Shown: positions 12,763 through 24,720 of the stretch, in pieces | Layout of the letters: each line of letters starts with the position of its first letter | How positions within the stretch are numbered: position 1 is the stretch's first letter | Origin: Epiperipatus broadwayi | Lineage: Eukaryota > Onychophora > Udeonychophora > Euonychophora > Peripatidae | Length of the DNA: 64,000 nucleotides | Direction of reading: 5' to 3' | NCBI GenBank assembly: GCA_028023455.1 | Contig: JAQFVV010006200.1 | Span: 2,675,738-2,739,737 of the forward strand | The notes under the pieces: model-generated | What the model was told of the DNA's origin: nothing | The model's database searches: none | Seen by the model: only the letters and a program-made list of their open reading frames with translations | Position numbers and translations under genes: made by a program

Positions 12763-15385
12763 CATATATATATATATATTGTAATGGTCACTGACTCTAC
12801 CTTTGATCACAGATGATGCCACCAGATCACTATGTATCTGGAAAATTTGTTTACCATGATCAAAAGTGGATGGTGATGATGGTCTGCACTGACTAGACTC
12901 AGGGAAGTACAAGAGTTTGTGAATATTGTTCAGACAATTGAGAAACAAAAACACCAAGACAAATGTCAGCAAAATTAAGTTTAAATAATTTTAAAGTTTT
13001 ATTAAGAGTAATATAAAATTTTAAAGTATAGTTTTACACACAATAAATACAGTTCTGTCAGTCATGTATTAACAAAAATAAAGTGTCATCGCTCTGGCAG
13101 ACAGACTAATTTTCTAAAAGTGAATTAGAAAAGGAGGGAATGATTTTCCTTCAGCTGGCGATTCACCTAAGCAATACAGGTTTCCTTATTCAAAAGTTCT
13201 AAAATAAAAAGTAAATAAAAGATTCTTGCATCAATCAATGAAATCAGCATGGGCAAGCATCACTAGCCTCAGACTAATGTCATCATAATGTCCACAGAAC
13301 TACTGCAAGGAAAAATCATGTTTAAGATCTCCATGGTTGATTACAATGCAAGAACCAAAAAAATGGTAAATGAATACGAGGGAGTATGAATTATAAAACC
13401 AGAGAAAACTTAAATCTCAAATTTAATGAAATATTAACCTTAGAAAATATTCCAGCATAACTATTTTAAAATGGAGAAAACACTAAGTATCTGATTTAAG
13501 AAAAACTGACATTTAAAACTGGGAAATCACCAACTAAACGATTGGCCAAAACTAAGCTGAGAATAATAATTAAAAAAGTCTCAATAGGAGACAGGTAAGT
13601 AATTAGAGAACCAGTTATGTCTGCCCAAGCATTTATCAAGAAAATGAAATAATTAGAACTACAAATAATTTTACAAACTAAATTTTCAGCACATGCTCTA
13701 ACAAATAAATTTAAAGCAAAGAAAATAACAGAGTAAATAAATCTAGCAAACAAAATACTAAGGTTTGACTTTTATAAGTTAATTTATCAGAGCTGAAAAA
13801 TATGAAAACATTAAATGCCTTAGCAGAAAGAAATATTTTATCACCTAGAATTTAAATGGGAATTAAGAGTATCTTCCTGCTGGTGATTTATAAAAGAACA
13901 ACAATTCTAGTTTCCTGATTCATATATATATACAAAAATATGGTCTTATAGGAAATCAGCGAAACAGCACCGACGAGCATTTCTTGCCTGGAATAATGCA
14001 TTGAGACAAGAATATCATTTTGTTGGCAGGACAGCCTTATGATTACAACATTTAATGCAATTCACAGCTGATTTACACATATGAGACAAAAAAATATGAT
14101 TATGATCTTATGTAATTTAGAAAAGAAGACAGGAAATCTCCAACCAAGAAAAACTAGAATAACAAACACGATAAACCACCAGCCAAAATATTTGCGGTTT
14201 GCAAAAAGCGCAAACACAGTAATTTAAATTAATTATTGGAGGATAAAATAGGGATAGGTGATCACTAAAATTTATGAAAGATTGCCAAAGCATTTAGCAC
14301 TGGTTAATAATAAAACAAGAAGGCATAATAAGCATATAAAATATAATACCCCCAGATAAATAAAATTGCAAACAAACTTGGAATCTTAAAACTAAGATTC
14401 CAAGACACACTAGAAATATGAAGAAAAGCAAAAACATATAAAAATTCTTAGATTAAATAATTAATAAAACTTTATACATCACACATATTTTTGATTGAGT
14501 GGAGATTTAATTAAAAGAAATTTATTTACCTTGGAAAGAAGAAGAAATGTTTTTATCTTATGGTAAAGCAGAGTTAATGTAGTTTTTGAAAAGTGCATAC
14601 ATTTATATTTGTTTTTTAGTTTATCTTTCAGGTGTTTTCTCTTCATGGTGTCAAGTGTAGTGGCATATTTTGGGATCCTTTTTCTTTCAGATTTTCATAG
14701 CATGACATGAAAACAGATGGGCATTGGGAGTCCATCCTTAGTTAAGTTAGCAAGGCATGTTGTAGGTTATCATACGTAACATTTTATGACAGCAAATTTT
14801 AAGAAAAGAAATTCAATGTCTGAACTGACAACACTATGAATCACAGCAGGACAATATGAAACAAAAAATATAATTATAAGAGACTGAATCAATTATGGTG
14901 AAATAGAGCTAGCTTTCTCAAGCCAAGAATCTTCTAATCTGTCCGAAATTTTTGGGATTATTTATACCCCCACACTATTTCCTGCATAAACTTTCTTGTT
15001 GTTCAATTCTAAGCCTTAACCCAAGGCAAATCAAAATCTCCCGCTCAACCTAATTAAGAAGTCTAACCAGGGATTAACTTATAATAAGACAACAATACAA
15101 AATTAAATCTTCACTTTTAAAATTCAATTAAAAATGGATTATAATTAAAATAAAAAAAACAGGAATGTAATTAAAAAGTTTGCTTGCTTTTAAATAATTT
15201 GATAAAAAAAAAAAAAAAGTAAAAACAAACAGTAAAAAAAAAAACTATTTTAGAAATCAATTTTATAAAAAAAATAAAATGACCTACTTTAAATATAACT
15301 GAGTATGTGTGTTAATACACATACTCTTTTAAACAAACTTTTAAATAGCTTTTTTGCTAAAAATTTAATAAAACCAAAAGTTAGT
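12763..15385. other. Intronic stretch without recognisable features
   Basis: Starts with a (TA)n run, then somewhat more complex sequence to about 14950. I saw no exon and no protein motif on either strand. An ORF at 13496-13753 (minus) is hydrophobic low-complexity translation. A-rich homopolymers lie at 15150-15275. Confidence 0.5.
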
Positions 15386-15578
15386 TTTATTTTTCTGAGG
15401 CGACTTTTGAATCGGATATAGCATCCAGTTCAATATATATATAATCTAAACCTATATATAATATAAACTGGGCAATGATTATATATATATGTGTGTGTGG
15501 GAGATGATGATCTGGACCAATTGATGAGTGCTGGTTCAGCATAAAATATTTATATTTGGAGATCTTTTTTTCCATATA
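15386..15578 (+). mobile_element. Family A copy 3, left part (interrupted)
   Basis: Contains GGACCAATTGATGAGTGCTG and GGTTCAGCATAAAATATT in plus orientation. It breaks at CCATATA, where a Tigger element is inserted, and resumes at 17283 with TATATGTGG...AGGAGCTTGAAAGTCTGAATTC. The two halves together give a normal family A unit, so the nesting order is certain. Confidence 0.8.
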
Positions 15579-15644
15579 CACCTGGGTCTCGTTTCACACG
15601 ATTTATTTAACACGATTTTGAAGTTACGCGATTCATGTTTCTTC

Positions 15645-15745
15645 GGAAGTCGAACTCTGATAATGCGCTATTACTTTAAATAATAAATTTTGTGCACTTA
15701 TGTCATATTGAAAGTAATAGCACATTATTGGAATTCGACTTTCAT
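15645..15745. repeat. Imperfect hairpin within the Tigger 5' region
   Basis: GAAGTCGAACTCTGATAATG...CTATTACTTT (15646-15677) pairs with AAAGTAATAGCACATTATTG...TTCGACTTTC (15711-15743). About 32-bp arms with few mismatches, loop about 34 nt. Possibly a subterminal structure of the transposon or a smaller insertion. Confidence 0.7.
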
Positions 15746-16214
15746 CTTAGTAAGGTCAATATTTTCAGTGCTTTATAATAGTAAGATAATGCAATAATGA
15801 AATTAAAATCATGATTTCCACATTTTATGTATACACACATTAAATTTTACAAGATTATAATGTAAATTTGTTTAAACATTGTGCATGTTAATTTTGCATT
15901 TTAAATCACATTCTGTTTTTGCTTTTTAAAAAAGAACATAATCAATTATTAATCATTTAATGTCTGCAAGTTTATTTTTAAAAGGTGAGTAATAGCAGTG
16001 GGCACAATTAAAAATTAAAATCTGATTTTTAATTGTAATTAACAATTTAAAAATTACTTAAGGTGACCTGAAATTAATGTGATGTGAAACGAAATTTGAT
16101 TTTTAAACGGAATTGAAAATTAAAAAATTAAAGACAAAAATAAGAATTTAATTTTTAGTTGTTAGTTTTAATTAAATTTTTCCCAGCAGTGGTGAATAAA
16201 TGTCTTTTTATTAT

Positions 16215-16974
16215 CATAAGTCTAAGTAGATCAAGGCATAATTGCAACTTTTAAACAATATTACGTTAAACGCACTTTTCAATTTATATTAAATAAACTA
16301 GAAAATGAATCAATAGCAGTAACTGACACTTGGAAAAAATTCACAATCTTTGATGTATAAATCATGTTGCATTTGCTGTTACTCAAATAAACCACACACT
16401 TTAAATGACTGTTGGAAAAAGGTTTGGCCTACATGTCTTGAAAGCAGTGCAGTTATTCAAACATCAGCATTATCAGATGAAATAATTACTTTGGCACATG
16501 ATATTGGTGGAGAAGGTTTTGATTCCTTTAGCCAGACCATATCGATGAATTGCTTGAGGATAATGTCTTAAATGACATGATATTATTGCAATAAGTTTAG
16601 ATACAGAAGAAAATGTAGAAAAAGATAATGAAACAGAAGTGGAACCTGTTCCTTTCACTGCAAAAATGATTCAAGAAGATCTTCAACTTTCTAATCAGTT
16701 GGCAAATTATTTTCTTACTAATGACACTAATCACGAACGTGCTCTTAAATTCCAACGAGAGCTAAATGGTTGTATGTCTGGATATCGCAAGCTTCATAAA
16801 CAATTAATAAAATCATCGTCTCAAAGATTAATTACTAATTACGTTGTCACCAGAAAACCATTAACACAACATGAGAGTGAAGTTGGCACTAGTTGTATTT
16901 CCTCTTGTGAAGAATCAGATTTTTTACCAGTTGCCAAACGAACCTGTTTATCGGCAAATAGCGATAATAATTAA
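16215..16974 (+). pseudogene. Tigger-like transposase, C-terminal remnant
   Basis: The frame opens with VDQGIIATFKQYYVKRTFQF, matching the D-Q-G-[VI]-I-x-T-F-K motif around the last catalytic Asp of Tigger DDE transposases. A stop at GATGTATAA and a shift follow; then INHVAFAVTQINHTL, another shift at CACTTTAAATG, and DCWKKVWP, the W-K-K-x-W-P motif of the family. After a further break near 16570-16590 an intact 111-codon tail (16639-16974) runs from EPVPFTAKMIQ to the natural-looking TAA, including YRKLHKQL and RLITNYV. The upstream catalytic residues are absent, so no active enzyme can come from this copy. Confidence 0.85.
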
Positions 16975-17282
16975 AACGTGTATAAAAAATGTATGCATAA
17001 AAATACATATTGTTTTGAATAAAATTAAATATTATAGTTAAAAAAAGTTTGTCTTGTATCAATTTTTTTCAAATTTGAAATTTTTTATTAGTCATATTTC
17101 CTTATTTTTTTTTTGCGCGAATTTTAAAGTAATTTTACGTTGGTGCTTTGCTTTTATGCAATTTTTGAAAAATCACAGTCCGTATCCCCCTTTTTCAAGG
17201 TAAGTTACATCTATTTTTGTGCAATTTCTTTTGTGCGTGTTTTCTGAGGAACTTATCTATCACGTAAAATGAGACCCTGGTG

Positions 17283-17375
17283 TATATGTGGTATGTGTCA
17301 GTTGTATAAAAATAAAATGGATAGCTGTAGGAGCTTGAAAGTCTGAATTCAAATCCCTTCTAAATATATAGAAGC
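17283..17375 (+). mobile_element. Family A copy 3, right part
   Basis: Continues the 15386-15578 unit after the Tigger insertion: GTATGTGTCAGTTG, AGGAGCTTGAAAGTCTG and TTCAAATCCC, ending near TATATAG. The TTCAAATCC resembles a polymerase III B box (GGTTCRANTCC). Confidence 0.75.
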
Positions 17376-18986
17376 AAATTTCAAAATTTGTTATATTAAA
17401 TAAAATGTCAATATTATAAATATTAAATTTAACATAATTCAATGAATATTTTCTCTTCAAGTAACAGTATTCTGTATCAGAACTATAGAAGATATAAAGT
17501 CATACAACATAGAATAATACATATAAACAACTTTGACTTATTCTTTAAACTTTTCCAATATGTACAAATTTTATACATCTTTGACAATATTTTTTAAATA
17601 TAGCATAGTTTTCTCTGAACTAAAGCATTCAATTTCCCAAGCTAGAATACATAGTCAAACTAAAATTAAAAAAAATTTTTTTTTTTAAATCTCTTTTCAT
17701 ATTAAAAGATTGGATAGAATTAGATTCAAACAGTATGAAAGTTTGCTATGAATACATTATTCGTAAATTACAAAAAAAATTATACCCACTTTGTTATGGC
17801 CTTTACTTTAACAAGTGAAAAAAATGTTTCTTAATTTTTTCTATGGCATAATTTATTCATAGCTATATCTTTTATCTATCTTCTTATTACTAAATTATGA
17901 AGTAATGTTCATGCCAAAATTTACGCAATAATCTGTAGATTTGCCAATCATCCTTTACAATCTAAACATATATATCTCTTTGTTACCCTCATGACAAATC
18001 TAAGCAAGATGAGTTTATTAAACTAAATCCATAATTTCTAATACTTTTCTTCATCTTCATTAATTTTTTTACCCACGAATGTAAAACATTTTAAATAATT
18101 AATGTTTTAATAAATCTATGTTAAACATGATTATGTTTCATATACAGTAATGCTGTCATATTCGCATTCTCTTTATTAGTATAAGTTATTGCTGTAAGTA
18201 CTTCATTTTTTATATGTATATATGTTAAAAACATATACAGTACAAGATACAGTATTATTCAGAAATATAGCCATAACTCTTAGATATAATGAGACTTCTG
18301 CTTAATAAATTTAGCATTCAACCATCTGTTAGCCTCAAGTCACTACTATGGCTTCTTGGAGCTCTGTTTTTCCTTATTAAAAAAGTCTCTTTTTATTTGG
18401 CTCTCTATTTTGTGTTTTCTTTCTATAAGATGCTCATAAGCCTTCTATATTTTTGTAATATATATATAAAGAACACTGATTAAGGTTAAAGTAAAGACTG
18501 CTCCATAAAAGTTCTTTTTTATTATTGTTTTTGTTGTTAATTGAACCAACATTTTTATACTATACGTTTGTTTTATGTGTAAAGTAAGCTAATTATAAGT
18601 TTTATTAAGGAATTAATATATTAAACAAAACAACTTGTTTATCCAATTTTAATTTTCCTAAAGAATTAACAACAAAAAAATTATCAATAATATACAAATA
18701 AAAATACTTCGCCATAAAATTTCTCTCTCCTTTTTATCATTTCTTTTACTATTTTGTTTCTAAACTTTTTTTACTTGAAATAATTGTAAATAAAATATAT
18801 ATTATACAATTCTTTAAGAGAAAAGTAGATCTACTGTGTTTACTATCTAAGTTGAATGGATGCATAGGATAAATATATCAATAGATTAGAAGACTGGAAG
18901 ATAGATAAATAAATAGATAGCTAATGAATTGACTAACAGGCAGACAGAAACTGATTGATAGATATAAATAAGAATATATATATAAA
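17376..18986. other. Intronic stretch without recognisable features
   Basis: AT-rich, with ORF 18289-18483 translating to hydrophobic low-complexity sequence. GATA/GATT-like short repeats near 18880-18970 form a weak microsatellite. Confidence 0.5.
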
Positions 18987-19556
18987 AACAGAGTTTAAAT
19001 ATAAAATTTAGTAAGATTTATTGTACCAAGTCTACTTTCAATGCTTTCATGTAATATTCATGGTTAGTCTGCTGTGAATATTAATTTTTTGCTGATTTGA
19101 ATGATATTTTATTTTTGGTTCATTACATATTCATTTTATGTAATGAATCACACCTCTTTTATTTTATGTTTGTGGTCGTTTATTTCTTCGCACTAACTTT
19201 ACACAATTATGGCCATGCTCACTTTCATGATTCAACGTTCATTAATATATATATATATAAAAATCTAAGATTAAACCCAAAGCCATTCATTCCTCTGTCT
19301 TTTATAATTATGAAATAGATCACAGCCATAATTGTGATCCAATTGTTGTTAAAGTTATGTGTGAAGAAACGATCGCAAACAAAAGAAGTGTGATTCATTA
19401 CACAAAATGAATATGTAATGAACCAAAAATCAAATAGCATTCAAATCAGCAAAAAATTAATATTCACAGCAGACTAACCATGAATATGACATGAGAGCAT
19501 TGAAAGTACACTTGGTTAATAAATGTTACTAAATTTTGTATTTAAACTCCGTTTTA
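18987..19556. mobile_element. Foldback element C, about 230-bp arms
   Basis: The left arm starts AAAACAGAGTTTAAATATAA (18987) and the right arm ends in TTTAAACTCCGTTTTAAT (19556). Internal landmarks pair too: CATGGTTAGTCTGCTGTGAA against TTCACAGCAGACTAACCATG, and GTAATGAATCACACCTCTTT against AAGAAGTGTGATTCATTAC. The spacer (about 19220-19320) includes a (TA)n run. The two short ORFs here are mirror images of each other and are not genes. Confidence 0.85.
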
Positions 19557-20475
19557 ATATTTTTTACATTATAATAATTAAAATGGCAGAGTATCAAAAC
19601 ATAATTATATATATAATAACTAAACTAATGGATAGTGGTTCCATGAATTACTGTGATAAAAGTGTCATAATAAAAATGTTGATGCCAGATCAAAATCATT
19701 AAGCATTTATTCAAAAAAATATGACAAACAGTAAACAATATCAAAAACTATAATGGGTCTCATAAAGCCTTTTGCAATGTTTTCATTATCATATGTCCAA
19801 GAAGACTGTTGTTATGTTGAAATCCAAGGCAAAAAACAAAATCATAATTAGAAGCTGTAGTTTATTTAATCAGTTCATATAATAAATGGTGAAATCTCAT
19901 ATCTTGTAATGTCTTATATCAATAACAGTCTAAATTTCATATTACATATTTAAAATGCTAAATAAACAAAATTAATACCAATTTATAATAAGGGTTGATT
20001 ATATCCACATTAAACTATTCATTATGATTCCCAAAACTCCTTTTATTAGATACAGGTGTTATTTTCTTATGTATTTTTCAAATTTCTAATATAATGCTTT
20101 AACTTTATATCAAAGATAACCTATCCTGTTGAACTAAGGTTTAATAATCATCGATCCAAACATACATTTGATGCTTCTCATGCTATTCATACTCATGACT
20201 TGGTTTGATATTGCTAATATTATTGTGTTGTGCATTTGCAAAAATTTCACCCAGTTCATTTTGTATCATATCCATAATATTATCTTTATTAATAGTCTAT
20301 TGTTGTTTTACTTATTGAATGTTGCCGTAACAGATTATATATGGATATTATTATATGATTTACATTTCTCAACTATCTAGCTTTGAACAAAATCACATTT
20401 ATTATCTAAATAATAATGAATATCGGTGGATTTTGAAAGTTAAAAATTATTTATTAAACTTTAAAAGTGAGTTAT
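19557..20475. other. Intronic stretch without recognisable features
   Basis: AT-rich sequence; the 70-codon ORF at 20168-20380 is hydrophobic low-complexity translation and not a supported gene. Confidence 0.5.
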
Positions 20476-20713
20476 ATTTGCCTGTTTAATGGGGTTCATT
20501 TAAACTTCTAAGAATATAAATATCTCAAGTTGTTCAGTCCAAATGTCAACTTTCTTGCCTATATTAGAATCTTAGATCAGAGTGAAAAGTGGGATTTGCC
20601 TGTTTAATGGGGTTCATTTAAACTTCTAAGAATATAAATATCTCAAGTTGTTCAGTCCAAATGTCAACTTTCTTGCCTATATTAGAATCTTAGATCAGAG
20701 TGAAAAGTGGGAT
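20476..20713 (+). repeat. Perfect 118-bp tandem duplication
   Basis: 20476-20593 is repeated without any visible mismatch at 20594-20711. The unit begins ATTTGCCTGTTTAATGGGG and ends GTGAAAAGTGGG. Perfect identity in otherwise decayed DNA implies a recent duplication, or an assembly artefact. A diverged single relative starts at about 25873 (GGCCTGTTTAATGAGGTT). Confidence 0.95.
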
Positions 20714-22869
20714 CCATTTTTTACTTATGGAGATTGTCTTAACAAAATATTGTAGATTCCTAATTTGGATAGGCTTTTGTTATTATTGTGATGTGATATA
20801 TATATATATTGAAACTATAAGGAGGGGGAGGCCAGTTGTGACTGTGTGTCAATAATATGAAGAACTGTCACAATCCCTAACGTAACTTTCACTTCACAAT
20901 ACATACAAGTTTTATATATTCCTGTATAAGCTAAAACTATTCTACATTTTAATAACAGATTCGCATTTAATAAAATAATAAATAAATTTCTCAGCATTAT
21001 TCAATAATGGTACTATATTCTTAATATTACTATATTTGAAGGTATAATCTTTTGCAAATATAATGTTTCTTACTACAACTAGTGAAGAGTAACTTAATCT
21101 GTTTAAAACTAAAGCTAGCAATTTTAAATATAAAGATGAACAATGATTTGTTTCAGGGTTCTATAAAATAAGAAAGTTAATGCATGGATGTAAAATGTGT
21201 TTATGCATTTTAGGATATGACAATGTAAAGGGATTTTATATGCACTATCTTATCCAATACTTTTGTATCTCAGATAGCATCAATACAATAATGATGTATT
21301 TAATCCAAATAGATTTACATGTGATTTAATATCTTAAATATAATTTTTATCTCTTAAATATGCAATGCCAATGTTTCTTTAACAACGACAAAAGTATTGC
21401 TTTATTACATAATATAAAATAAATAATAAAAACGAATAACAACAATAAGAAAATTATATAAAATGTCTAATAAATATTACTATTTGTTTTCTAAATCTAA
21501 TTTGAACTTGGAATATGAAATGTGTTATCAGTCAGTGTTGGAAGATACTGACATTAAAATAGAGCTAGGTTGTTGATTATTTCAAAAACAATCCTTGATT
21601 CAAATACTAGAGAATAATCATCATCATAATAACAATCAATGATAAACTGGCTATATGGTCCTTAATTAGTCTGTTTCATTAATTATTCAATTATTATTAA
21701 TGCTGGACAAGTTTTCAGCCTTTTAAAAGAAGAAGTGCAATTAAACCACTAAACATCATATGATCACCATTTCTTATGCTTGCTCATAACTGCTATTAAA
21801 ACAGGAAAAACTCTCCATACAGTAGTGCCACTCACTTAAATAATAAAACATCATATCTATATCTCAGGGTTCTAATTTTGACACGTCTGAATCAAGGCGC
21901 ACTTAAGTTAGGCAAGAGAGTTCATTTTACTGCCATTCACTGTGCAAAGGCACCAGCATAACTATGAGACATTATAACTAATACTCTGGTTTGAATCTTT
22001 TATCTGATTGCATTATTAAAATGATTTACATAGTGAACAATCCCACATTACAAGCTCATTAATTGATTTCACAACTAGCATATTATACTTTCTATTGATT
22101 GAATTATGCATAAACCATAAAGCTTAAACCATACTATAGGTATTTGATTATAGCTGAAAAATAACAATGGATTCTATTAATCACTTATTAAATAATTTAA
22201 ATAATCCTATTTCTCAAATCCCAAAGAATACTTGATAATCAGCATTTATGATTGCAATGACAAATTGATAATGAAATTGGAATATGTAATCAATAATAAT
22301 TCCATTAAACTGTAATGGTTAGAAATTAACTGATTGGTGATTAGTGATTTGGAATAACCATGAACGCAAAAGCATTGATTAGCAGACTACACTAACATTT
22401 ATTTACACTAATATTTACATTTATTTACAGATGGTACATATAACAAAACCAATAATTTCAATATTGAAACAAAATACATTATTAAATGTCCACATTTAAA
22501 TTCTGGTTCTTACCAAGATACCCAAAATAATATCATAAGTGAGCATTATTTGTGTTCATAAAAAAATTATAATAAAATGATAATAAGTTTGATAATATAA
22601 TACCTTGTTATGGAAAATATTCCATTTAAATAATCAGCATACCTAAAATATCAATTAATCGTAATGACATATTTTCCATAGATTCAAATAAGTATAAATG
22701 ATATTCATATCTGATTCCCTTGTTTATGGATTCTCTAATCTCCCATAAGATATTTAGTTATATTGTTAAAATTTATTATTTTAATAAAGCATAAAACAAA
22801 CAGCTACAAAACCTTGAGTCTATTAAAAAGCGAACTGATTGCACTATTGGTTTCAACAATTTCTTAGTA
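20714..22869. other. Intronic stretch; one MITE-end fragment
   Basis: Contains an end of the short foldback family F at about 21755-21850 (ATGATCACCATTTCTTATGC ... AAAACTCTCCATACAGTAGT). Otherwise AT-rich with nothing coding. Confidence 0.5.
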
Positions 22870-24720
22870 AATTTGAGGTTAGCTGGATTACAAATATTCA
22901 TTCAACCTGTAAGAATATACCTCACATACCTTCTTTATGCTATTCATCATCAACAATTAATGAACAATAAACATTTACACAACAATGACTTACCGTTCAA
23001 TGCACAAGGTAATACTAACATAGACATTAAAGAATCAAATCTACATCAACTATAATATTATTGGTCTAGGGTCATGTCTGAATATACTTGAATTAAATAT
23101 CCAGGTGTCTATCAGCACCTATATGAATACAAAAAAATACATAATAAAAGATCAACAACTTCCTTAATATATCACATCATCCAAGCATATTCATTAAGAT
23201 CATGACCACCATATAAAATATTGGGTCATATATCTCCGTAACACTGCAAAATACTAATAACTTCCTAATACAATAATCCCAGTAGAAAATGAAAAACCAG
23301 GTACATCCAACAGGAAATTCACAGCTGTAAAATAGTCACCTCCACCCATCACCAATCATGAACACTAAGCCTTATTTAGTACTTGCTCTCACAGATTCAC
23401 TAAATAGTTATTCATAATAATAACCATCAATTATAAATATATTTACCATGTGTACAATGAATTTAGTGGAATCCTACCAGCCATCACCAATCTATAAATT
23501 GTTTATATTCAAGTAAAATATACAAACTTTAAGTTATGTTATTAAATCCTTTCCCCTTTTAAACCTAATATTAGTTAACTGTGCTGTTGAACTATTGTAA
23601 AATTACAATATAAAATTAATAAACCAAAATATAATGCTGTTTAACGTATTTTAAAATAAATAATAATAATAAGTTTTATCATCGTAATATTAAAATTTTA
23701 TATTACAATTATAATATCATTTAATATCTTTGAAAATAAATAATGATGAACTTTAATCATCAATGACAACATTTATCCCCCTCTTAAGATTAAATATATT
23801 ACCTTACTTTCATTTTAATTAACAACCCATAATTTACATAGCATACAATATAATACAACACATATGTAAACCAACACACATTCTTTAACTTCACAACATC
23901 TTGCGCAAGATACCCAAAATAATACTCAATGCTTAAAATACATTTGGCGTTTATAGTTTGAATATTATTAAGTTATGCTTTTCATTTCTACATTCTCATT
24001 GTGTTATAAATATTCCTAAAAAAATCTTAAATATCCAAATATCTTCAGTTAATCATCCATAATTTATGAAGTACAAACCTCGCTGAATATCCATATCTCC
24101 AAATAACTCCTAACATAATTATACAATTGTAGTCTTCTTCTGGAAAATAAGTCAATCATTTTTGGTTTCTTTATTATCCAATATATCATCATTTTAGTTA
24201 AAGATTTACTTCATAATAATACTATAAGTAACTTCGGGTCGATTCTTTATCTTTTATTAAATATATAATTTTACATTACCATTAATAGCTGGCTTTCTAG
24301 AATAACTTATAAACATTATCAACATATCCAAATAAGCTTTAAGGATTTCACTACTAATTTAATGAATAATTTTATCTTAACATCTACAATATCCAAAGTA
24401 TAATATATAATTTTACAATTCCACTCACAACTGTAAATTTAGGTTTAATTCCAAACATTGTTAATATATCCAAGTAAGCTTCAACAAATTCCTTAATTAG
24501 TCAAAAACAATTGAAATGACTTTATCCAAGCAGTAAAGATGTTTGAAACACAATATATAATTTAACGCACTGATAATAAATTTATACTTAAATATAAACA
24601 TTCATATCCCGAATAGTTTTGGCAATTTCATTAACTAATAAAAAAAGAATTTATCCAAGCAATACAAAGGTCCGAAGCATGATGTAGATTAATAGGAAAA
24701 AGTATTCTTTAATTAGTAAT
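22870..24720. repeat. Degenerate tandem-like array, G-poor on the plus strand
   Basis: Related segments recur at roughly 125-150 bp spacing: AATATATAATTTTACATTACC (about 24259), TAATATATAATTTTACAATTCC (about 24401) and CAATATATAATTTAACGCAC (about 24551), with TTTATCCAAGCA blocks preceding. Upstream blocks with ATCCAAGCAT and ACCATCAC look like older relatives. The plus strand is strikingly poor in G. The array is too decayed to define a consensus by eye. Confidence 0.45.

Larger units (their letters stand above)
15579..17282 (+). mobile_element. Tigger/pogo DNA transposon, internally deleted
   Basis: Terminal inverted repeats are CACCTGGGTCTCGTTTCACA at the left and, reverse-complemented, CACCAGGGTCTCATTTTACG at the right. 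A TA dinucleotide flanks both sides (15577-15578 and 17283-17284), as expected for pogo/Tigger. Length is 1,704 bp; complete relatives are usually longer because they encode an N-terminal HTH/CENP-B region and the first catalytic residues, which are missing here. Only the C-terminal part of the transposase remains (see the pseudogene). It is inserted inside a family A repeat, so it is the younger of the two. A hairpin lies at 15645-15745. Confidence 0.9.

Noticed and set aside
12721-12972. 83-codon minus-strand ORF
   Set aside because: Overlaps the right arm of foldback B and has no domain; chance ORF in repeat sequence.
19097-19440. Paired 73- and 71-codon ORFs with similar sequence on opposite strands
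   Set aside because: Similarity comes from the inverted arms of foldback C, not from a gene pair.
22870-24720. Repeated blocks considered as a CRISPR array
   Set aside because: Repeats are degenerate, long and of uneven spacing, in a eukaryotic intron.
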